From: an uncultured Clostridium sp.
GTDB lineage: Bacteria; Bacillota; Clostridia; Lachnospirales; Lachnospiraceae
Direction: 5' to 3'
DNA length: 40,211 bases
Assembly: GCA_947575275.1 (NCBI GenBank)
Contig: CANPMS010000020.1
Location: 1-40,211, forward strand
This document shows positions 7,115 through 14,430 of this stretch, piece after piece. Position numbers and translations under genes: made by a program. Below the pieces are notes generated by a model. That model was given only the letters and a program-made list of their open reading frames with translations. It had not been told where the DNA came from and ran no database searches. The stretch's first letter is position 1, and each line of letters starts with the position of its first letter.

Positions 7115-9904
7115 TTAGACCTGGCTTTTAATAGTTAATCTCTCGTATTCCAATCCTTTTTCCAGACTGTACCGTAAGGTGTACCCGTTCAATTCACCAC
7201 GATTCTCCTGATCCAACACTAAAATCACTTCTTCCTGCAGCCATGGGGACAACTGCCATTCCGGCAATTCTCTTTTGTTTTTCTCTTTCAATTCACTCAC
7301 AATATCATCCCTGTCACTACACTCGGCGCAAAAAACATGAGGCAGCTTTAACCGCTGCATGGCAATTTTGCGTCCTTGCTCACTGTCTGGAACCCGCATG
7401 GGTGAAAGAGCAGAATCTTCCCCCATCTCTTCTCCCAGAAACAGAATTTCTCCGTCCTTCCCTCTTTTCATCAACAGAACTTCTATGGAAGACACCCCAT
7501 CTCTGACTCTTGCTTCCGCCATTTTCTCACTTGAGCCCTCCAGATTGTCAAGAATCGCCTGCATCGTCTTCCCCACCGGACTCTTCAGCAAATAGTTTTT
7601 TGCTCCCTCTCTTTTCCCCCTTATCCTTCCTTCGCGCTGTTCCTGGGCCGCCATATACATCTCCCCATGTATTCCCAGATCGTCCTCATCATCATAGACT
7701 CTCTGCACTAAATTAGAAATGTCACCGGGTATCTTTATCTCTTCAGGCAAAATGTGTTCCGTCCTCATCAAAAAGTAGTCGCGGTATACCGCCCTGGTTC
7801 CCTCATCGTATGATTCTCCATCCTCCCGCAAAATAATACACTCTGGATTTTGCAGCCGTCCCGGTCTGGAACAGGTTCCATTTCTCCCATCCCGTTCATG
7901 TCTGTGCAGCCGCCCAATTCTCTGCAGCAGCAAATCCATTGGGCAAAGCTGTGTCACCATAATATCAGCGTCATAGTCCAAAGACTGCTCCAACACCTGG
8001 GTTCCAATCAGTATAAACCTTGTTCTGTCAGCATCCTTAGAGGATTTCCCCATCTTTTCCAATAAAATCTGTTCCTTTTTATATCGATCCGGCATGATAA
8101 ATTGGGCATGGCATAAAACCAGATTTACATTTTCCATTCTGCTGCTGCATTCCTCATAAATCTTCTGCGCGGCTTTCACCGTATTTACAATAATACAGGC
8201 ACATCCCCCCTCCTGAAGCCTGTCATCTAACAGCTCAATCATGTCTGAAATACCATCTGCATGCCGAATTTTCACTGTTTTATCCGGTATGTTCTGTTCT
8301 ATGGCTGCTTGTCCAATCGTCTCTCCGTCCGTCCAGGTTAAAAGAGGATAACCGGTATGTTTCTTCCAATCAGACTTTACACATGTAATCTCCTGTTTTT
8401 TCTTCTTTAAATAGTACCTGGAATATGCCTTTGCGTAGCACTCCACCAACGCTTTCCGTCTCTCAAACGGCAGCGTTGCCGACAGCAAAATAACCGGCAC
8501 TCCATATGCCGCCATCCACTGTAACGAGCGTTCCAGATACTGGTTCATATAGGCGTCATACGCGTGACATTCATCAATAACGACTACTTTTCCAGCTAGT
8601 CCCATATGCCTTAACATAAAGTGTTTCCGTCTCAGGGAAGCCATCAGAAACTGATCCACCGTCCCTATAACAAAATCTGCCAGAAGCGCTCTCTTACTGC
8701 CTTGAAACCAGGGATTCACCTCTATTCGCTCATTGTCCTGCCCATCATCATCTACGTACGCCCTTCCTTTCATAATCAATTGATGGTAGTCTTCATTGAA
8801 CTCCGCGGAACCATGGACAAGCCGGATAGCATGCACTCTTTTCTCAGAAACTTTTACTCCCCATTGATATAGCCTTCTAAATAAACCATTACTTGTCGCC
8901 TGGGTGGGAAGTCCATAGAATATCCCTCCCTCCTGCTTTTTGGATGCCAATATTTCCGCCGCCCCCAATGCAGCTTCCGTCTTCCCAACACCCATTTGCG
9001 CCTCCAGAACAAATATGCCGGGAGTTTTGGTGTTATTAACTACTTCCAGCATACATTTCTGCACCTCGTTTGGCAGGAATCCAAAGCGTTTTTCAAATTT
9101 CTCTTGATCCATTCTTTCCACTTTGGAGTGCCATCTATCTGGAAAGGCTGCCCGCGCCCATCCCTTACGAATTCTCTCCGGATATACACGTTCATCTCCA
9201 TAGTCTTCCAAAGATATCGGTGGGAAGAAGTCTGTATTGCTGGCAATCCAATCAGCTATGATGAGCAGTCCTGAAAGCAGCACCTGTGCCTCCAAGGTCA
9301 GAATGGGCAGATCACTGACTGTTTGAACCCCTGCCAATTCTAATGCCTGGCTTAAAATATCTTCCCATGCCTCTTTCCACAAAGCCTTTGCTTCATCACC
9401 GCTCTTTCTTCCAAAGAAGTTTATGGGATGCAACTGGAGCAGGTCAGGCTCTCCCATAACAGAATCCGCACCTATGGGTTTTCCATGATGCGCCCCCACC
9501 ACCATTGCAAGACTTTCATGAACTCCAAACCCTGTCACATCACTTTGCAGAATCCATTGTCCCGCATGGGCATGAGGCGTTTTTCCCTCTTCCCTGCGTG
9601 TCGTATTCACCAGGAAACCCTTGCCTGTGATTTCCTCACGCTTTCCAATACAGGATTCTGTTATCATGTTTTGAAAATAGGAGGTTGCCTTTCCTATATC
9701 ATGTGTTGCCGCAAGGAAAACGGCTGCTGAGGAAAATTGTTCATACTCCAGCTTGGTTGCTGAAAAAACAGACTCCGAAACCCATCCTGACACCAGTCTC
9801 TTCATGACACCTGCAGTATCTCTTAAGTGCATCCACAATGGCAGCCACATCTCCTCTGAATTTCTGTCCGTCTTTGCCATCAATATCTGGTATCTCTTTT
9901 GCAT
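7115..9904 (-). CDS. cas3: Cas3 HD nuclease-helicase (type I)
   Basis: 929 aa from ATG 9904, chosen because GGAGG lies 6 nt upstream and the family begins here; the frame is open much further upstream but that part is composition noise. Cas3 is recruited by Cascade to nick and degrade target DNA. HD domain: H68-D69 (AATHDIGKATSYF), HAHAG at about 111-115 and GAHHGKP at about 138-144. Helicase: Walker A MGVGKTEAA at about 304-312, DECH box VVIDECHAYD at 441-450, SAT motif LLSATLP, and motif VI QRIGRLHRHERDG. It has its own strong promoter (9938-9966) and sits upstream of the Cascade block. All catalytic motifs are present, so interference looks intact. Confidence 0.95.
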   Translation of the reverse strand: MQKRYQILMAKTDRNSEEMWLPLWMHLRDTAGVMKRLVSGWVSESVFSATKLEYEQFSSAAVFLAATHDIGKATSYFQNMITESCIGKREEITGKGFLVNTTRREEGKTPHAHAGQWILQSDVTGFGVHESLAMVVGAHHGKPIGADSVMGEPDLLQLHPINFFGRKSGDEAKALWKEAWEDILSQALELAGVQTVSDLPILTLEAQVLLSGLLIIADWIASNTDFFPPISLEDYGDERVYPERIRKGWARAAFPDRWHSKVERMDQEKFEKRFGFLPNEVQKCMLEVVNNTKTPGIFVLEAQMGVGKTEAALGAAEILASKKQEGGIFYGLPTQATSNGLFRRLYQWGVKVSEKRVHAIRLVHGSAEFNEDYHQLIMKGRAYVDDDGQDNERIEVNPWFQGSKRALLADFVIGTVDQFLMASLRRKHFMLRHMGLAGKVVVIDECHAYDAYMNQYLERSLQWMAAYGVPVILLSATLPFERRKALVECYAKAYSRYYLKKKKQEITCVKSDWKKHTGYPLLTWTDGETIGQAAIEQNIPDKTVKIRHADGISDMIELLDDRLQEGGCACIIVNTVKAAQKIYEECSSRMENVNLVLCHAQFIMPDRYKKEQILLEKMGKSSKDADRTRFILIGTQVLEQSLDYDADIMVTQLCPMDLLLQRIGRLHRHERDGRNGTCSRPGRLQNPECIILREDGESYDEGTRAVYRDYFLMRTEHILPEEIKIPGDISNLVQRVYDDEDDLGIHGEMYMAAQEQREGRIRGKREGAKNYLLKSPVGKTMQAILDNLEGSSEKMAEARVRDGVSSIEVLLMKRGKDGEILFLGEEMGEDSALSPMRVPDSEQGRKIAMQRLKLPHVFCAECSDRDDIVSELKEKNKRELPEWQLSPWLQEEVILVLDQENRGELNGYTLRYSLEKGLEYERLTIKSQV

Positions 9905-9937
9905 ATCCACCCTCCAATATCTGGTAATTTTGCAATT

Positions 9938-9966
9938 ATAATATCTAATCATTTTATTTACGTCAA
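9938..9966 (-). promoter_or_regulatory. Promoter of cas3
   Basis: TTGACG (9961-9966), 17-bp AT-rich spacer and TATTAT (9938-9943) on the minus strand form a near-consensus sigma-A promoter. It is 34 bp upstream of the cas3 ATG, giving a short leader that includes the GGAGG ribosome site. Confidence 0.7.
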
Positions 9967-9990
9967 TAAAAAATTGATCAAACTTATCCC

Positions 9991-10030
9991 AAAAAGGCAG
10001 AGGCAAAATCAGCTTTTGCCTCTGCCTTTT
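9991..10030 (-). terminator. Intrinsic terminator after sigK 3' half (bidirectional)
   Basis: A perfect 13-bp stem (GGCAGAGGCAAAA at 9996-10008 with its complement at 10014-10026) encloses a 5-nt loop. It is followed by five T on the minus strand and four T on the plus strand. It lies 36 bp beyond the sigK stop and insulates sigK from the cas3 promoter. Confidence 0.9.
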
Positions 10031-10061
10031 CCCCACCTGGTTCGCCGCTTTTTTGTCCGCC

Positions 10062-10427
10062 CTATTCCGCCATCCTTTCCCGAAGCTTGGCAAGCGCTTT
10101 CTTCTCAATCCGCGATACATAAGACCGGGAGATTCCCAGCTGCAGCGCAATCTCCCTTTGAGTTTTCGGTGTTTTTCCAAACAGCCCGTATCGCATTCCC
10201 ACTACCAGCTTCTCCTGTTCCTTTAAACAGTCTTCATAGGCCTCGTACAGTTCCCGAATATCCTGGCTTAAAATAATATCTTCCAGCACCTCACGGTTCT
10301 CCATCTCAATCACGTCCACAAGGCTGACTGCCTCTCCATCCTTATCGACGCCAATCGGTTCAAAAAGCGATACCTCACGGGTGTATTTTTTACTGGCGCG
10401 CAGCAGCATAAGGATTTCATTTGCAAT
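10062..10427 (-). CDS. sigK: sigK 3' half (sigma-K regions 3-4), separated by the skin-like element
   Basis: The sequence from about EILMLLRASKKYTREVSLFEPIG to the end (LAKLRERMAE) is the C-terminal part of the late mother-cell sporulation sigma factor SigK, including the region 4 helix-turn-helix TQREIALQLGISRSYVSRIE that reads the -35 element. The frame is open to 10490, but residues before NEILMLL are unlike any sigma factor and come from the inserted element. Joined at the shared core (10411-10427 with 14073-14089) to the N-terminal half it gives a 207-aa SigK with the junction CIENEILMLLR, the standard family sequence. No independent promoter or plausible start exists, so expression requires excision. 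A strong terminator follows. Confidence 0.9.
   Translation of the reverse strand: MANEILMLLRASKKYTREVSLFEPIGVDKDGEAVSLVDVIEMENREVLEDIILSQDIRELYEAYEDCLKEQEKLVVGMRYGLFGKTPKTQREIALQLGISRSYVSRIEKKALAKLRERMAE
10411..10427 (-). repeat. Attachment-site core, sigK 3' junction
   Basis: On the minus strand this reads ATTGCAAATGAAATCCT. It shares 14 of 17 bases with the core at 14073-14089. Crossover within the shared AAATG would restore AAT GAA ATC CTT, that is Asn-Glu-Ile-Leu as in intact SigK proteins. The exact crossover dinucleotide cannot be fixed. Confidence 0.75.
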
Positions 10428-10473
10428 CCTCTCCCCAATGCGGTTTCCCCAAACTTTTACTTCCCTCCCCGTC

Positions 10474-12132
10474 TCAGAATTTGTCATCATCGGGAGCGCC
10501 CAGTAAAATTACATGAGCGTTCTGCCCGTCCCAGACTACCTTGCGGACCACTGTGCAGACAGCAGCCCTTTTTTGCTCAACTGTCATCTTCTCTATATTT
10601 TCCCCAAATACAGAAAGCATCCGGCAAAGCACACCAAATTCCATATCATTGATGACACTTCGGGAAGCCAGCAGCTCCAATTCCTGAATACGGGCGATGT
10701 CAGCCTCCCATTCCTGATGAAGCTGCCCAATACGTTTTTCCACATGACTCCTCACACCTCTGTCACCCAGTTCAATCAGAGAGTCCACCAGGGAATTCAT
10801 TTTCTTCTCAATATCCGCTCTTTCCTGTTTCAGCAGAGCGAGCTGTTCTTCATACCGGGTGTAATTGTCGGTGCAGGATTTTCGGCTCTGCTCCAACTGC
10901 CTGATAAACGCTATTTTATCATCCTCAAGCACTTTAATCCGCTCAATCACTTCCATATCCATAAGGTTACCATTTACGTTTTTTCCATTACACACATTTC
11001 TCCGGCTGCGCTCTTTCATTTTGCATACATAGGTAAAAACCATCTTGCCATCTGCTGTCTTCTGCCTGCCGAGCTTTGGATACATCCGGCTGCCGCATCG
11101 ACAATATAAAAGTCCGGTAAGCAATGCTTCATTGCTGCGCGGTCTGCGGAAAGCCTTGGACTTATTGCGCTCCAGAGATTCCTGTACACTGATCCACACC
11201 TTACCGGGAATCAAACCGGGATGCTGCCCAACAGAAATAATCCATTGATCTACCGGCAGGAATACTGCCGCTCTGCCCTTTTCCTGATTCGTTCGATTAT
11301 ACGCCAGAATCCCATGCTGCCCGTCAAACTCCTTAAAGCCAGAAAACAGGTCAGCTTTCCGATTTATAAAATATTCATAGGCATCCTGATCAGCAATCAG
11401 ATATACCGGATTTTGCAGAATCCCCTTAATAGAAAATCGAGTGAAATATTTGCCGTTCTTGGAAACCAGCCTGAGCTTCATAAGCTCAGCCTCCGTCATA
11501 GTCAGAGAGTTGGTCTCAATAAACAAATCATAGATGGTTCTGACTGTATCAGCTTCCTCCGGGATCAGTTTCAGCCTGCAGGTCTTCTTTGTCTTTCCGT
11601 CAACAGAAACGCTCTTAACACTTTCCGAGGCATAGCCGGTGGGAGTCGTCCCACCCAGCCATCGTCCGGTTTTAGCCAGCTCGTGCATGTTGTCCCGGAT
11701 ACGCTCCGCAATAGTTTCCCGCTCAAGCTGAGAAAAAACCGAGGCAATATACATCATGGCTCGTCCCATCGGTGTGCCGGTGTCAAACTGCTCTTTAATC
11801 GAAACAAATGCAATATTAAGGCGGGACAACTCTTCAATCAAACCGGAAAAGTCACTGATATTTCTGCTGATACGATCCAACCGATACACAATAATAATCT
11901 TGAACTTTCCCTCTCTTGCATCCTTCATCATCCTCTTAAAACCAGGGCGGTTTAAGTTGCCCCCAGAGAAACCCTCGTCTTCATATATGACAACATTTTC
12001 AACGGTCTCATCCCCATAATTGGCACGGATATATTCTCTGCACAGCTCCGCCTGATTGCCGATACTTTCGCCTTTCCCGGTAAACTTGGATTTGCGGGAG
12101 TAGATGGCTATACAGTCATCATTTTTTCGCAT
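10474..12132 (-). CDS. Large serine recombinase of the skin-like element (SpoIVCA/CisA type)
   Basis: 552 aa from ATG 12132, which has AAGGA 5 nt upstream; the frame is open to 12165. The resolvase domain begins IAIYSRKS with the catalytic Ser at residue 12, followed by EDEGFSGGNLNRPGF and the conserved YRLDRISRN helix and LERETIAERI. Then come a recombinase domain (GRWLGGTTPTGY), a zinc ribbon with paired cysteines (LLYCRCGSRMY ... YVCKMKERSRRNVCNG) and a long coiled coil, the standard large serine integrase layout. The gene ends about 50 bp from the sigK 3' junction, so it is inferred to excise the element and rejoin sigK. Upstream, CATATAGT at 12179-12186 loosely resembles a SigE -10 box, the expected mother-cell control, but no convincing -35 was found. 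Confidence 0.9.
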   Translation of the reverse strand: MRKNDDCIAIYSRKSKFTGKGESIGNQAELCREYIRANYGDETVENVVIYEDEGFSGGNLNRPGFKRMMKDAREGKFKIIIVYRLDRISRNISDFSGLIEELSRLNIAFVSIKEQFDTGTPMGRAMMYIASVFSQLERETIAERIRDNMHELAKTGRWLGGTTPTGYASESVKSVSVDGKTKKTCRLKLIPEEADTVRTIYDLFIETNSLTMTEAELMKLRLVSKNGKYFTRFSIKGILQNPVYLIADQDAYEYFINRKADLFSGFKEFDGQHGILAYNRTNQEKGRAAVFLPVDQWIISVGQHPGLIPGKVWISVQESLERNKSKAFRRPRSNEALLTGLLYCRCGSRMYPKLGRQKTADGKMVFTYVCKMKERSRRNVCNGKNVNGNLMDMEVIERIKVLEDDKIAFIRQLEQSRKSCTDNYTRYEEQLALLKQERADIEKKMNSLVDSLIELGDRGVRSHVEKRIGQLHQEWEADIARIQELELLASRSVINDMEFGVLCRMLSVFGENIEKMTVEQKRAAVCTVVRKVVWDGQNAHVILLGAPDDDKF

Positions 12133-12219
12133 CTTTCCTTCTCCATACATTAATATATGGTACATCTTATGCGGTTACACTATATGTTTATAAATGTTTC
12201 CCCATAAAAAACAAAATCC

Positions 12220-12957
12220 TTACTCTGCTGTAGTGATGCTGGATACAATTTCGTCTACCATCTCCTGGCTATCCGGAAGATAATTGATTACCATGGAGAC
12301 CATGTGTACGCCCTTCCTCATGCTGTAAACGTCCTGATACATAGCGCCTCCCATAGCGGAAGAGTGAAGCTTGGCAAACGTATTGACGCCCAGAGTGACG
12401 TTTTCTATTTCACCAAACTCATACTGCAAATCTGCCACTTCGCCCAACTGCTCCTGAGCTTGGGTAAGGTAAGCTTCTCCATCTTTGTTAGCAGGATCAC
12501 CTATAAGGAGGAGCTCGTAATATAAGGAAACATTGCTAACGCCATCAGGCAGCAATACAAAAAAATCATAATCGAATAAGGTTTCCTCTATCTGGAACTT
12601 GGCATCTGAATAATCTCCAACATTACCGCTGTTCTTCAGACGATCCACAGTATCTTCTCTTACCTGTTTGATTTCCTCCTCCGTCATAATCGTAACGTCA
12701 TCCGGAAACGTGATCTTCATATTCAGCCAGTTATTGGTAAAAGTAGTTCCATCCCAGATACCTCTGGAGAACACTGCAGCGTCTGTTGGTTCAGCCGTCG
12801 TTTCCTCCCCGGTGGTTTCCTCCCCTTTCTCCTCACCTGTTGTGGCTGCTTCCGCTGTCTCCTCTGTGGTCATCTCCGTGTTCTTAACATCTTTGCAGGA
12901 CGTAAGATTCATCGCCAAACCCACCGCCATCATAAAACATAACCATTTCTTTTTCAT
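12220..12957 (-). CDS. Lipoprotein A of the skin-like element, unknown function
   Basis: 245 aa from ATG 12957, chosen because GGGAGG sits 7 nt upstream exactly as in the neighbouring paralogue. Residues 1-20 form a lipoprotein signal peptide (MKKKWLCFMMAVGLAMNLTSC) with lipobox LTSC, so the mature protein should be anchored to the outer face of the membrane. A low-complexity Thr/Glu linker follows (about residues 24-60), then a folded domain starting FSRGIWDGTTFTNNWLNMKI and ending DEIVSSITTAE. It is a clear paralogue of the gene at 13037-13732 across signal, domain and C-terminus, a tandem duplication. I do not recognise an assigned family. Its location inside the sigK element suggests cargo, and it would be lost from the mother cell on excision. 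Confidence 0.8.
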   Translation of the reverse strand: MKKKWLCFMMAVGLAMNLTSCKDVKNTEMTTEETAEAATTGEEKGEETTGEETTAEPTDAAVFSRGIWDGTTFTNNWLNMKITFPDDVTIMTEEEIKQVREDTVDRLKNSGNVGDYSDAKFQIEETLFDYDFFVLLPDGVSNVSLYYELLLIGDPANKDGEAYLTQAQEQLGEVADLQYEFGEIENVTLGVNTFAKLHSSAMGGAMYQDVYSMRKGVHMVSMVINYLPDSQEMVDEIVSSITTAE

Positions 12958-12983
12958 TTTCATTCCTCCCTGATTAAAAATTA

Positions 12984-13009
12984 AGAGGACACCATACAAG
13001 ATGTCCTCT
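12984..13009 (-). terminator. Intrinsic terminator or attenuator between the two lipoprotein genes
   Basis: A perfect 8-bp stem, AGAGGACA and TGTCCTCT, with a 10-nt loop is followed on the minus strand by TTAATTTTTAATC. It lies 28 bp after the stop of the upstream lipoprotein gene and ends before the ribosome site of the next. Confidence 0.75.
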
Positions 13010-13036
13010 CAAAAATACTACAGGCAACGCTAATCC

Positions 13037-13732
13037 TTACTCTGCTGTGGTGATGCTGGATACAATTTCCTCTGCCATCTCCTGGCTGTCCGGAACATAG
13101 CTGATTATCATGGAAACCATACGTCCGTCCTTGTTCATGCTGTAATAATCCTGATACATAGAGCCTCCCATAGCAGAAGCATGAAGCTTGGCAAAGGTAT
13201 TGCCGCCCAGAGTAACATTTTCTATTTCATTGAACTCGTACTGCAAATCTGCCACTGCCGCCAACTGCTCCTGAACTTGGGCAAGGTAAGCTTCTCCATC
13301 CATCTTCCGTCCAAGAACGTCCTCATAAACTAATGAAGCGTTGCTGGAGCCGTCAGGCAGCCATACCATAAAGTCATAAACTGATAATGCTTCCTGTTCC
13401 TTGAGCTCAGCATCTGAATAATTGCCGTTGTCCTGCAGAACGTCTTGTCCAACTCCCGTTGCCTGTTTGATTTGCTCCTCCGTCATAATGCTAACGTCAT
13501 CGGGAAATGTAACCTTCATGTTCAGCCAGTTACTGGTGAAGGTATTTCCATCCCAGGTACCTCTGGAGAACTCTGCAGCACCCGTTGACTCAACCGTGGT
13601 TTCCTCTGCATTCGTCTCACCGGTTGCCGTCGTCTCTCCTGTGACCGCCCCTGTGTTCTTAGCACCCCCGCAGGCTGTCAGATTCATCACCAGGCCTGCT
13701 GCCATCATAAGGCATAACCATTTCTTTTTCAT
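13037..13732 (-). CDS. Lipoprotein B of the skin-like element, paralogue of lipoprotein A
   Basis: 231 aa with GGGAGG 7 nt before the ATG. The signal peptide MKKKWLCLMMAAGLVMNLTAC ends in lipobox LTAC-Gly. After a Thr/Glu/Ala linker (about 24-52), the domain begins FSRGTWDGNTFTSNWLNMKV and ends EEIVSSITTAE, aligning over its full length with lipoprotein A. Both contain P-D-G-x-S-N-x-S-L-x-Y and F-x-E-I-E-N-V-T-L-G-x-N-T-F-A-K-L-H blocks. It has its own candidate promoter (13771-13779) and terminator, and is probably the first gene of the pair to be transcribed. Function is unknown. Possible roles as a sporulation-phase or vegetative surface protein are guesses. Confidence 0.82.
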   Translation of the reverse strand: MKKKWLCLMMAAGLVMNLTACGGAKNTGAVTGETTATGETNAEETTVESTGAAEFSRGTWDGNTFTSNWLNMKVTFPDDVSIMTEEQIKQATGVGQDVLQDNGNYSDAELKEQEALSVYDFMVWLPDGSSNASLVYEDVLGRKMDGEAYLAQVQEQLAAVADLQYEFNEIENVTLGGNTFAKLHASAMGGSMYQDYYSMNKDGRMVSMIISYVPDSQEMAEEIVSSITTAE

Positions 13733-13770
13733 TTTAATTCCTCCCTGATCAAAAAATAGAAACAGTTTAA

Positions 13771-13779
13771 ATTATATCA
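13771..13779 (-). promoter_or_regulatory. Extended -10 promoter for lipoprotein B
   Basis: The minus strand reads TGATATAAT, a perfect extended -10 element, 39 bp upstream of the ATG at 13732. No good -35 hexamer stands at the usual spacing, as is common for extended -10 promoters. Confidence 0.55.
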
Positions 13780-13864
13780 CACTTTCTTCCAATTTCCTAG
13801 AGAAAAACCGAAAAATTTTAAGCATTGAGGCTATTTCCCGCTCATAGATTGAAGCATCAGGGAG

Positions 13865-14071
13865 GTGTATAGTATCAGAACAGGCGCTCCGGTTCATATC
13901 ATTGTCCATTATCCAGAAACAAAAGAAGGGAAATATCAACTGGCGCAGAAAGTCGCCAGCATCCATGCTGATATGGTCAGCCGATATATTCAAAAACTAA
14001 ATTGTCCTTCGGACCAAAAAGCCAAGCTGCTTGACGCAGTCATTGCATCCACAACAAATTCCTGTTTGTGA
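13865..14071 (+). CDS. Small conserved-looking protein at the element end
   Basis: 68 aa if it starts at GTG 13865; the GGGAGG ribosome-site-like sequence overlaps that codon, so the true start is uncertain. The protein (VHIIVHYPETKEGKYQLAQK, then HADMVSRYIQKLNCPSDQKAKLLDAVI) is well structured, with a beta strand followed by helices. It resembles short accessory proteins that I associate with Firmicute integrative elements next to serine recombinases, but I cannot assign a family. It is the only plus-strand gene of the element and its stop lies 2 bp before the attachment core at 14073. It could be a recombination directionality factor or simply cargo. The overlapping minus-strand frame at 13772-13993 looks less like a protein. 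Confidence 0.55.
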   Translation: MYSIRTGAPVHIIVHYPETKEGKYQLAQKVASIHADMVSRYIQKLNCPSDQKAKLLDAVIASTTNSCL

Positions 14072-14072
14072 T

Positions 14073-14089
14073 AGGATAGCATTTTCAAT
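14073..14089 (-). repeat. Attachment-site core, sigK 5' junction
   Basis: On the minus strand this reads ATTGAAAATGCTATCCT, matching 14 of 17 bases of the 10411-10427 core. The sigma factor homology stops exactly here: codons up to Asn of CIEN are SigK, and the following AILSQTG is not. Confidence 0.75.
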
Positions 14090-14347
14090 ACATTTCGCCG
14101 CATAGGTGGCAAGGCGGGAGCCCCGGTCTGCATGGAAGGTCCCAACCGCTTTAATCAGACCGATTGCGCCAACGGAGAGCAAATCCTCCATATCGTAATC
14201 TGTGTTCTGATACTTTTTCGCCACATGGGCCACCAGCCTCATGTTCCGCTCAATCAGCATGTTGCGAGCTTCCTGGTCACCCTCTTTGCAGCGCTCTAAA
14301 TAAATGCTCTCCTCTCCTGGTGTCAAAGGCTTCGGAAATGTCTTCAA
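14073..14347 (-). CDS. sigK: sigK 5' half (sigma-K region 2), separated by the skin-like element
   Basis: Starts at TTG 14347 with AAGGTGG 6 nt upstream. The sequence TFPKPLTPGEESIYLERCKE, then ARNMLIERNMRLVAHVAKKY, YDMEDLLSVGAIGLIKAV and RGSRLATYAAKCIEN is region 1.2/2 of sporulation SigK, including the core-RNA-polymerase binding and -10 recognition helices. Without excision the frame runs to a stop at 13997, giving an inactive 116-aa product. There is no hydrophobic pro-sequence of the Bacillus pro-sigma-K kind, as also in C. difficile, so excision rather than proteolysis may be the main switch. It follows hflC after 83 bp; the ribosome site is embedded in a hairpin (14350-14398). Confidence 0.92.
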
Positions 14348-14349
14348 AG

Positions 14350-14398
14350 AAAGCCACCTTAAAGCATACTTAATTAAAGTTTATGCTTCGGTGGCTTT
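14350..14398 (-). promoter_or_regulatory. Hairpin covering the sigK ribosome binding site
   Basis: AAAGCCACC (14350-14358) pairs with GGTGGCTTT (14390-14398), and AAGCATA (14362-14368) with TATGCTT (14382-14388), across a 13-nt AT-rich loop. On the minus strand the 3' arm contains AAGGTGG, the Shine-Dalgarno sequence of sigK, and is followed by CTTTCTTTG. It could terminate the hflC transcript, block sigK translation in read-through RNA, or both. Confidence 0.6.
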
Positions 14399-14430
14399 TC
14401 CGGTGCTCTCACTGCTTTTACAAGTTTCGG

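Larger units (their letters stand above)
10411..14089 (-). mobile_element. Skin-like sigK intervening element, about 3.66 kb
   Basis: The two halves of sigK lie on the same strand 3.66 kb apart, and between them is a large serine recombinase that ends about 50 bp from one junction. This is the arrangement of the skin elements of Bacillus and Clostridioides difficile, which are excised in the mother cell during sporulation by a recombinase of the SpoIVCA type. The boundaries show a common core ATTGnAAATGnnATCCT (minus strand) at 14073-14089 and 10411-10427. The distance between equivalent bases is 3662 bp. Cargo is two paralogous lipoproteins and one small plus-strand gene. There are no phage structural genes, so the element is far smaller than the known skin prophages. 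Function by excision is inferred from family knowledge and from the restored reading frame. Confidence 0.88.

Noticed and set aside
7115..10180. Longer cas3 beginning at 10180
   Set aside because: The extra frame runs through a terminator, a promoter and sigK; the ATG at 9904 has GGAGG at the right distance.
10062..10490. A separate 142-aa sigma factor gene
   Set aside because: Residues before NEILMLL are not sigma-like and come from the inserted element; the remainder continues the sigK half at 14073-14347.
13772..13993. Minus-strand frame of 73 codons inside the element
   Set aside because: It overlaps the more protein-like plus-strand gene, lacks a ribosome site, and covers the promoter of lipoprotein B.
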